From: JBBSHJ01 sp038253135
Lineage (GTDB): Bacteria > Actinomycetota > Actinomycetes > Mycobacteriales > QHCD01
Length of the DNA: 64,000 bases
Direction of reading: 5' to 3'
Assembly (NCBI GenBank): GCA_038253135.1
Contig: JBBSHJ010000004.1
Coordinates: forward strand, 1 to 64,000
Shown: piece by piece, positions 34,393-43,400 of the stretch
Layout: each line of letters starts with the position of its first letter
How positions within the stretch are numbered: the stretch's first letter is position 1
The notes under the pieces: generated by a model
Told to the model about the DNA's origin: nothing
The model's input: only the letters and a program-made list of their open reading frames with translations
The model's database searches: none
Translations under genes and position numbers: made by a program

Positions 34393-35705
34393 GACAGGGC
34401 GTCCGGCGGCCGGATCGGGGCGCCGTCGGGCTGGGGTATCGGCCCGCGCAGCAGTGGGTCAGCGGTGCGCCGCATCCAGGTCGTCAACCGGGCGTCGAGA
34501 TCGTGCCGGACGTCGGCGTACGCCGGATCGTCGGCCACGTCGTGCCGCTCCTGCGGGTCGAAGAGCAGGTCGTACAACTGCACCGCGGCGACCGGACGAT
34601 CGGCCCAGCCGGCCTCGACCCAGTGCTGCTTGCTCGCCGTGTCGTCGACGTTGGCCAGCGGCTTGTGCGACGGACCGCCCCAGTCCACGTCTGCCCCGTT
34701 CGACCGGATCAGCTTCCACCGTCCGGTGCGGATGGCGCGGTGCGGTTCGTACGCCGCGTGATAGTTGATCTCGGCGAAGATCTCCCGATCCGGATCGTCC
34801 GGCAGCGGCACCAGCGAGCGCCCCTGCAGCCAGGACGGGTGCGGTACGCCGGCCAGATCGCAGATCGTCGGGTAGAGATCGAGGTGCGACACCGGCGCAT
34901 CGACCACGCGGGCGCCGGTGAAGGGCTCTGGTCCGGCCAGGATCAGCAGCACGCCGATGCCGTGGTCGGTCAGCGTGCACTTCATGCCGGGCAATGCGAC
35001 GCCGTGATCGGTCGTGGCGATGACCAGCGTGCTCGGCGCCAGTCCCGTCTCGTCGAGGGTGCGAAGGACGCGTCCCACGGCGTCGTCCATGGCCGCGGCC
35101 GAGGCGATGAACGAGGCCATGTCCGCCCGCGTCGGGGGCGAGTCCGGCAGCGGCGGCGGCGGCGCGACGTACCGGCTTTCGACCGGCGGGTAGCCGAAGA
35201 CGCCAACGCCGGCGGGCGGATTGGCGACCGTGTGCGTCTCGGTGAACCCGACGGACAGGAAGAACGGTGCGTCATGCCCGCGGTGCAGGAAGTCCACCGC
35301 CGCCGCGCTGACCCCGGCAGCCCTCCCGTCACCGGTGTCCAGTTGCTCGTCGTACCCGATCGTCCGCGCCGCGGCCGGGCCTGCAGCGATGTGCTGCACA
35401 CCGGCGAGCACCGCGCGGTAGCCGCCCGCGCGCAGCGGATGGATGACGTGCTGCCCGAAATCGTTGAGGCGGAAGCCGAAATGCGCCAGGCCGAGCATCC
35501 CCGACTGGTGCGGCCACTGCCCGGTGAGCAGCGCGGCGCGGCTCGGCGAGCAGGTCGGCGCCGCCGAGAACGCCTGCCGGAACAGGACACCGCGCTCGGC
35601 CAGGCCCTGCAGCGCCGGGGTCGGCACGGCGTGGCCATAGGGCTGGACGTAACGGCCGCTGTCGTGCGTGTGGATATAGATGATGTTGGGTGGCTGCCCG
35701 GTCAT
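34332..35705 (-). CDS. Sulfatase (type I, Cys formylglycine)
   Basis: A 457-residue alkaline-phosphatase-fold sulfatase. Metal-site residues open the chain in NIIYIHTHDSGRY; the activation motif is CSPSRAALLTGQ (Cys-x-Pro-x-Arg, about residues 52-63), where Cys would be converted to formylglycine; TTDHG (about 233-237) and NYHAAYEPHRAIRTGRWKLI follow. There is no signal peptide, so it is probably cytoplasmic. ATG at 35705 is used. The C-terminal 20 residues are low-complexity Ser/Arg/Pro repeats that read through the 15-base repeat and may be secondary. It is separate from the sulfatases of the 53-62 kb locus. Confidence 0.87.
   Translation of the reverse strand: MTGQPPNIIYIHTHDSGRYVQPYGHAVPTPALQGLAERGVLFRQAFSAAPTCSPSRAALLTGQWPHQSGMLGLAHFGFRLNDFGQHVIHPLRAGGYRAVLAGVQHIAAGPAAARTIGYDEQLDTGDGRAAGVSAAAVDFLHRGHDAPFFLSVGFTETHTVANPPAGVGVFGYPPVESRYVAPPPPLPDSPPTRADMASFIASAAAMDDAVGRVLRTLDETGLAPSTLVIATTDHGVALPGMKCTLTDHGIGVLLILAGPEPFTGARVVDAPVSHLDLYPTICDLAGVPHPSWLQGRSLVPLPDDPDREIFAEINYHAAYEPHRAIRTGRWKLIRSNGADVDWGGPSHKPLANVDDTASKQHWVEAGWADRPVAAVQLYDLLFDPQERHDVADDPAYADVRHDLDARLTTWMRRTADPLLRGPIPQPDGAPIRPPDALSPSRSAPSRSAPSRSATIVS
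34348..34392. repeat. 15-base tandem repeat, three copies
   Basis: GCTGATCGGCTCGGC is repeated three times without change. It lies at the truncation point of the kinase and encodes the last repeated residues (Ala-Pro-Ser-Arg-Ser) of the opposing sulfatase. It marks the recombination joint. Confidence 0.9.
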
Positions 35706-35847
35706 CGCGTCTCGCCTCCCCACTCACCGACTTCGGCCCGCGGCACGGCCGTGCCGCATTGGGCACAGTCTGGCGGGTTACGCTTCTGCAGCGAACGTGA
35801 GGGTCGGACCGATGGTCCGGGCACACACCCCAACCGGGAGGACGCTG

Positions 35848-37248
<1,401 letters not shown>

Positions 37249-37257
37249 CCCATGGGT

Positions 37258-37278
37258 CAGGCCCGCTGAGCGGGCCTG
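37258..37278 (+). terminator. Hairpin after the L,D-transpeptidase gene
   Basis: CAGGCCCGC and GCGGGCCTG form a perfect nine-base-pair stem around TGA, ten bases after the stop. There is no T-run, which is common for actinobacterial terminators. Confidence 0.65.
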
Positions 37279-37293
37279 CGGACGAGCGAGGAG

Positions 37294-38238
37294 TTGGTTC
37301 CGATTCACGTGCTGGTAACCGGTGGCGCCGGTTTCGTCGGGGCAAATCTGGTCCGGCGTCTACTGGCCGCCGGCGACGCGGTCACGGTGTTCGACAACCT
37401 GTCGAACGGGCGCCCGTCGTACCTCGAGGGCACCGACGCCACGCTGATCGAAGGCGATCTTCGGGACGCCGACGCTATTGCCGGCGCCGTCTCGGGGGCT
37501 GATGCGGTCGTCCATCTCGCCGCGGCCGGCTCGGTGCCCGACTCCGTCTCCGATCCCCGCGCCAACCTCGACAACAATGTGATCGGCACGTTCAACACGC
37601 TCGATGCGACCCGCCGCGCGGGCATCGAGCGGATCGTCCTCGCCTCGACGGGAGGTGCGATCATCGGCAATGCCCGGCCGCCGGTCAACGAAAGCACGCT
37701 GCCCAAGCCGATCTCGCCGTACGGGGCGAGCAAGCTGGCCTGCGAGGGTTACGCCCACGCGTTCTCGCACAGCTATGACATGCGGGCCATCTGCGTGCGG
37801 TTCGCCAATGTCTACGGCCCTTACAGCGGGCACAAGAAGGGCGCCATCACGGTGTTCTTCAAGGCGATCCACGACGGCACCCCGCTGACCATCTTCGCCA
37901 ACGGCGAGCAGACCCGCGACTACCTTTACGTCGAGGACATCTGCTCCGGAATCGTGCTCGCGCTCGGCTCCGACGAGCCGGGCGGCAGCGTCTTCCATCT
38001 GGCCTCCGGGGTGGAGACCAATGTCAGCACCCTGGCCGCGGCGTGCATCAGGGCCGCCGGCCGCGACGACCATCCGCTGGACATCGACCCGAATCCGCGC
38101 AGCACCGCCGAGGTGGAACGCAACTTCGCGACTTACGACCTCGCGCACGAACGTCTCGGGTTCACCCCCCAGGTGGACCTGGCCGACGGGCTCGCCGAGA
38201 CCTGGAATTGGTATTCCGAGCACGTCTTCAGCCAGTAG
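37294..38238 (+). CDS. NAD-dependent epimerase/dehydratase (UDP-glucose 4-epimerase-like)
   Basis: A 314-residue extended SDR. VLVTGGAGFVGANLVRRL is the NAD motif, LASTGGAIIG carries the Ser/Thr region and YGASKLACEGYAHAF the catalytic Tyr-x3-Lys. VFDNLSNG and VRFANVYGP fit nucleotide-sugar epimerases of the GalE type. TTG at 37294 is taken as start but its GAGGAG site is too close; GTG at 37309 would begin at VLVTGG. It precedes the enolase-superfamily gene by nine bases. Confidence 0.85.
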   Translation: MVPIHVLVTGGAGFVGANLVRRLLAAGDAVTVFDNLSNGRPSYLEGTDATLIEGDLRDADAIAGAVSGADAVVHLAAAGSVPDSVSDPRANLDNNVIGTFNTLDATRRAGIERIVLASTGGAIIGNARPPVNESTLPKPISPYGASKLACEGYAHAFSHSYDMRAICVRFANVYGPYSGHKKGAITVFFKAIHDGTPLTIFANGEQTRDYLYVEDICSGIVLALGSDEPGGSVFHLASGVETNVSTLAAACIRAAGRDDHPLDIDPNPRSTAEVERNFATYDLAHERLGFTPQVDLADGLAETWNWYSEHVFSQ

Positions 38239-38247
38239 GAGCGGACC

Positions 38248-39297
38248 ATGCGGGTCACCGACGTCCGCGTGTCCTTCCGTCAACGGCCGCACGCGGACGA
38301 TCCGATACGCGACGCATTGCAGACACTGACCGGCGGCGGCTCGGTTTCGGTGGAAATCGACTCCGACGACGGCCTGACCGGCCGGTCCGAGACGTCGTTC
38401 GGTCGCCTCGACGGCGCGCCGCGAACGCTGGCCACCCTGATCTCGGCGGAATTGGCGCCGATCGTGCGCGGCAGCGACGCGGAGCTCGTCGGCGCCGTCG
38501 TCGAGGCCATGCGGGCGGAGACCGAATATCACGGCAGCAGCGGCGTGACGACGTTCGGGATCAGCGCGATCGACGTTGCCCTGTGGGATCTGCTCGGCCG
38601 GGCGCACGGCGTGCCGGCCTATCGGCTGTGGGGCGCCTGCCGTGACCGGCTGCCGGCCTACGCGATGGTCGGCTGGTCGAATTACGACCTCGACAAGCTG
38701 CGGGCGGTCTGCGCCGCCGCCGCCGAGCAGGGATTTCGCGGGGTCAAGATCAAGGTGGCCGCCGGCGACCTCGCCGATGACGTTGCCCGGATCGAGGCCG
38801 TCCGCGCCGAGGTCGGTGCCGGCGTCGCCGTCATGGTGGACGCGAACCAGGCGCTCGGCGTTGATGAGGCGATCCGGCGCGGGCTGGTCTTTGCCGATCT
38901 CGGTGTCGCGTGGTTCGAGGAGCCGTTGCCGGCGTACGACGTGCGCGGTTACGCCGAGCTGCGGCGACGCGTACCTGTCCCGATCGCGACCGGCGAGAAT
39001 CTCTACACGGCGCGGGAGTTCCGTGACTTCCTCGAGGCCGGCGCAGTCGGGGTGATCCAGCCGGACCTGCGCCGCGCCGGTGGGCCGACGGCCATTCGCG
39101 AGATCGCGTCGCTGGCGGCGGCGTACGACGTCCCGTATGCCTCGCACGGGGGTGGCCCGGCAGCGCTGAGCCTGCTGATGGCCGGACCGACCGCGTGTTG
39201 GCTGGAGACGGGGCTGCGCTCCTCCCCCGAGGCCTTTCCCCGGCTCGAGGACGGCTGCGCCCTCGCGCCCGCGGGCCCGGGATTCGCGTGGCAGTGA
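38248..39297 (+). CDS. Enolase superfamily enzyme (mandelate racemase/muconate lactonizing type)
   Basis: A 349-residue protein with N-terminal capping domain and TIM-barrel. GVKIKVAAGD gives the K-x-K acid/base pair, VDANQALGV, WFEEPLPAYD and ATGEN supply the three metal carboxylates (Asp, Glu, Glu), and SHGGGPAALSL a possible His base. Sugar-acid dehydratase or racemase activity is likely; the substrate is unknown. AGGAG lies seven bases before ATG at 38248, and it is cotranscribed with the epimerase. Confidence 0.85.
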   Translation: MRVTDVRVSFRQRPHADDPIRDALQTLTGGGSVSVEIDSDDGLTGRSETSFGRLDGAPRTLATLISAELAPIVRGSDAELVGAVVEAMRAETEYHGSSGVTTFGISAIDVALWDLLGRAHGVPAYRLWGACRDRLPAYAMVGWSNYDLDKLRAVCAAAAEQGFRGVKIKVAAGDLADDVARIEAVRAEVGAGVAVMVDANQALGVDEAIRRGLVFADLGVAWFEEPLPAYDVRGYAELRRRVPVPIATGENLYTAREFRDFLEAGAVGVIQPDLRRAGGPTAIREIASLAAAYDVPYASHGGGPAALSLLMAGPTACWLETGLRSSPEAFPRLEDGCALAPAGPGFAWQ

Positions 39298-39402
39298 CGC
39301 TCCCCCACGTCGTCCTCACCGAGACCGGGACGAGGCTCACCCGCGCCTGGTGCTCGACTTCCCCGGCAATGGCGAGCTCGGCATAATTTCAGACGGCGAC
39401 GA

Positions 39403-40230
39403 CTAGCGCTCGAAATGCTGGTAATCGGTGGGGCTGGTCCAGGAGCCGCCCCACGACCAGCCTCGCGCCGCGAAGGCATTAACCACCGCGTCTGCGGCGT
39501 GGATCATGCCGCGCACCCGCTGGTCGCGATCGGCGTATTTCCGCGCGCTCTCCGGGTCGACCAGATTTCCTTTGATATACGGGTTTTCGAACGGATTGAC
39601 GTCGATCGCTTTGCCGTAAGCGTGCTTGGACCAGCCGCCACCACCGGTGATGGGACGGCAGTTGAAGGCCGAGGTGTTGTCCGCGAGCATGGATTTCTCG
39701 TCGCTGCCGCCGTACGCCGCGCTCGGTTGCATCCGGCGAATCGGATAGCCGGATTCTCGGAGGCTTCCGAAGACGCGCACCACGCTCTCGGCAACGGACG
39801 CGGCGACGACGAGGGTGCCCCGATGCGTGCGGCCGTCGAAACCGAGGTAGCTGATCGACACCGCGCGAAGGTCCTCGGAACTGACCGGGCAGCCCGCGTG
39901 CCAGCTCGCGCCGAGCTCGGCGCGGGTGACCGGCCGGATCGGCACTGCCGAGGCTCGTGCCGACGAGGTCACCGGCGTCGCCGAGGTGGGCGTGGGCGGT
40001 GCCGGAGACCGAGCCGACCTGCCGGGGCGCGACCGGCTGAGGGTCGGCGCGGTGCTCTGCGACGCCGACCGAGACGGCACGGAACCCACCGAGGAGGACG
40101 GCGGCCCCGCTGACGACTCTCGGGCCGACGACCTCTGCTCGGCCGACTTCACCGAGCCGTGCGATCCGCAGCCCGCGACGAGGAGTGCGCCCGCGAAGAC
40201 GGCGGCGCATCGCCGTACCGCCCGCTGCAT
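39403..40230 (-). CDS. M15 family D-Ala-D-Ala carboxypeptidase-like lipoprotein
   Basis: A 275-residue lipoprotein. CAAVFAGALLVAGCGS has lipobox LVAG|C. A long Ser/Pro/Thr-rich linker (about 25-90) leads to the peptidase: FNCRPITGGGGWSKHAYGKAIDVNPFENPY holds the Zn ligands His and Asp (S-x-H-x2-G-x-A-x-D), and DYQHFER the last His. M15 enzymes trim peptidoglycan stem peptides. ATG at 40230 stands five bases behind GGAGG. It faces the carboxylase gene across a 185-base divergent promoter region. Confidence 0.85.
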   Translation of the reverse strand: MQRAVRRCAAVFAGALLVAGCGSHGSVKSAEQRSSARESSAGPPSSSVGSVPSRSASQSTAPTLSRSRPGRSARSPAPPTPTSATPVTSSARASAVPIRPVTRAELGASWHAGCPVSSEDLRAVSISYLGFDGRTHRGTLVVAASVAESVVRVFGSLRESGYPIRRMQPSAAYGGSDEKSMLADNTSAFNCRPITGGGGWSKHAYGKAIDVNPFENPYIKGNLVDPESARKYADRDQRVRGMIHAADAVVNAFAARGWSWGGSWTSPTDYQHFER

Positions 40231-40415
40231 CACCACCTCCGGATACGCTGCGCTCACCCAGCTACCCGAGGATCACACACCCGCCGCGCCTGGCCGAGCA
40301 ACCGAGCCACCGCGGCCGGTGCACGACTCGTCGCCCGCATCGCGGTCGGCTCGCGACACGCAGCCGGCGGGGATCGATTGCGGAGCACCGGAGATCGCAT
40401 GACAGGCTCGTCACC

Positions 40416-43400
40416 ATGACGCCGAGAGCCATTTCCCGCATCGCGATCGTCAACCGCGGCGAAGCGGCCATCCGGCTGATCCACGCCGTACGCGATCTCA
40501 ATGCTCGAACCTGCGCCGGCGAGCGGCCGATGACGACCATCGCCCTCTTCACCGACGCCGAGCGGCATGCGATGTTCGTCCGGGAGGCCGACGAGGCGCA
40601 TGGCCTTGGTCCCGCGGCAAACCGGCCGTATCTCGACCTCGCCGTGCTCGAGCGCGCGCTGGCCGAGACCGCCGCGGACGCCGTATGGGTGGGCTGGGGC
40701 TTCGTCGCCGAGGATCCGGCGTTCGCGGAGCTGTGCCGGCGGGTCGGCGTGAGTTTTATCGGGCCGAGCCCCGCGGCAATGCGCAAGCTCGGGGACAAGA
40801 TCGGCGCCAAGCTGATCGCCGAGCGGGCCGGCCTGCCAGTGGCGCCGTGGAGCCACGGGTCGGTCGACACGCTCGAGGACGCCCTCGATCAGGCTCGGGG
40901 AGTCGGCTACCCGCTCATGCTCAAGGCCAGCGCCGGCGGCGGCGGTCGAGGCATCCGGCTGATCCGGTCCGCCGACGAGCTCCGCGAGGCGTATGTGCGG
41001 ACCAGGGAGGAGGCGCAGCGCGCGTTCGGCAGCGGGGTGCTCTTCCTCGAGCAGCTTCTCACGGGAGCCCGTCACGTCGAGGTGCAGATCCTCGCCGACG
41101 GACAGGGCACCGCATGGGCGGTCGGGGTGCGTGACTGTTCGCTGCAGCGGCGCAACCAGAAGGTCATCGAGGAGTCGGCCTCACCGGTCCTCGCCGGCGG
41201 GCAGGTCCGCGAGCTGAAGGAGGCCGCCGAGCGGCTCGCCCTCGCCGTCGACTACGAGGGGGCCGGCACGGTGGAGTTCCTCTACCAGCCCGGGCAGCAC
41301 AGGTTCGCCTTCCTGGAGGTCAACACCCGGCTGCAGGTCGAGCACCCCGTCACCGAGGTCACGACGGGGATCGACCTCGTCCAGGCCCAGATTCACATCG
41401 CCGGCGGGGGCCGGCTCGACGGGCCACGCCCGGCGGAGGTCGGTCACGCGATCGAGGCGAGGCTCAACGCCGAGGATCCCGACCGCGACTTCGCGCCCGC
41501 ACCGGGCCGGATCTCGCTGCTGCGCCTGCCGGCCGGGCCGGGCACGCGCGTCGACACGGGCATGGGCGAGGGTGATGAGATCCCCGCCGACTTCGACTCG
41601 ATGATCGCCAAGATCATCGCCTACGGCCGCGACCGCAACGAGGCCATCGCCCGACTGCGCCGAGCGGTCGGAGAGACGGCGGTCGTCATCGACGGCGGTA
41701 CGACGAACAAGACCTTCCTGCTCGACCTGCTCGCGCAGCCGGAGTTCCTCGACGGCACGGCCGACACCGGGTGGATCGATCGAGCCCGCGCAGAGGGGCG
41801 GCTGGTCTCCCACGAGCACAGTGGCGTCGCGCTCGTCGCCGCCGGCATCGAGGCCTACGAAGCCGAGGAGCTGCTCGAGCGGACCCGCCTCTTCGAGACC
41901 TCCCGCGGCGGCCGGCCGCAGGCCCAGCACGAGGCCGGCCGGCCGCTCGAGCTCGAGCTGCGAGGTACGACGTACAAGGTCACGGTGCTGCAGACGGGAC
42001 CCCGGCGCTTCCGCGTCGGCGTGCTCGCACCGGACGGCCGTACGGCACGGGTCGACGCCGAGCTCGAGCGCCTCGACGCCCACACCGCCCGCATCAGCGT
42101 CGGTGCCCGCACGCATCGGCTGCTCACCGCCGGTCACGGCCCGCTGCGCCTCGTCGAGATCGACGGGGTCGCCCACCGGGTGAGCCGGGACGAGGGCGGT
42201 GTGCTGCGGGCCCCCTCGCCCGCCTTCGTCGTCGCGGTCCCGGCGCCGCCCGGATCCGAGGTCGCTGCCGGCGAGCCCGTCGTCGTGCTCGAGAGCATGA
42301 AGATGGAAGCCGTCATCACGGCTCCGCTCGCCGCGACGGTGAAACAGGTCTTCGTCTCGGCCGGCAGCCAGGTGGAGACCGGCGCGCCGCTCGTGCGCCT
42401 GGAGCCGACCGGCGCGGGCAGCGAGCCGACCACGGCAGTCCCGGCGTGCGCCGGCGCCGACCTCGATCTTCCCGACGCCTCGGTCACCCCGACGGCCGAT
42501 CCGCGCGACCGAGCGGCGCGATGTCGTGCCGAGCTGACCGCGTTGCTCCTCGGCTACGACGTCGATCCCGATGACGACGGCCATCTCCTGCAGAGTTACC
42601 TGCAGGTGCGTGATGAGCTCGCCGCAGCCGGCACGCCGTGCGTCGCCGACGAGGTGGACATGCTCGCGGTCTTCGCCGACATCGCCGAGCTGGGCCGCAA
42701 CCGCCCGGTCGACGAACAGGAGCACACCGAGCACACCGTGCACAGCCCGCGGGAGCACTTCCACAGCTACCTGCAGAGCCTGGACGCCGATCGCGGCGAG
42801 CTCCCCGACTCGTTCCGGGACCGGCTCTCCCGGGTGCTGCGGCACTACGGCATTGCTGGGGGCATTTCTGGGGACGTCAATGGGCACGCCAATGGGGGCG
42901 CCAATGGGGGCGTCACCGGGAGCACCACCGGGCTCGACCGCACGCCTGAGCTCGAGGACGCCGTCTTCCGGGTCTTCCTCGCCCAGCAGCGGTCCACCCT
43001 AGACGTCGCCCTGGCCACGTCGATCCTGCAGCGGTGGGTGGCCGAGCCATGTCCTCCGGACGGGACGGCTCGGCTGGCCCGCGAGGTGCTCGACCGGCTC
43101 GTGCTCGCCACCCAGCGACGCATCCCGGTCGTCGGAGATCTCGCTCGCAGCGCCCGGTTCCGGTGGTTCGACCAACCGCTCGTCGATGCCGAGCGGGCCA
43201 GCGTGCTGGCCGACGCCCGGCGGCAGGTCCAGCACCTGGCGGCCGATCCCGAGGGGGCGGACCGCGCGGCCCGGATCGATGCGCTCGCCGCCATTCCCGA
43301 GCCGATCGTCGGATTTCTCTTCGATCGGCTCCGGGACGGCGTACCCGACTACGAGCCGATGCTCGAAGTGCTCATCAGGCGGCACTATCGCGAGCATGCG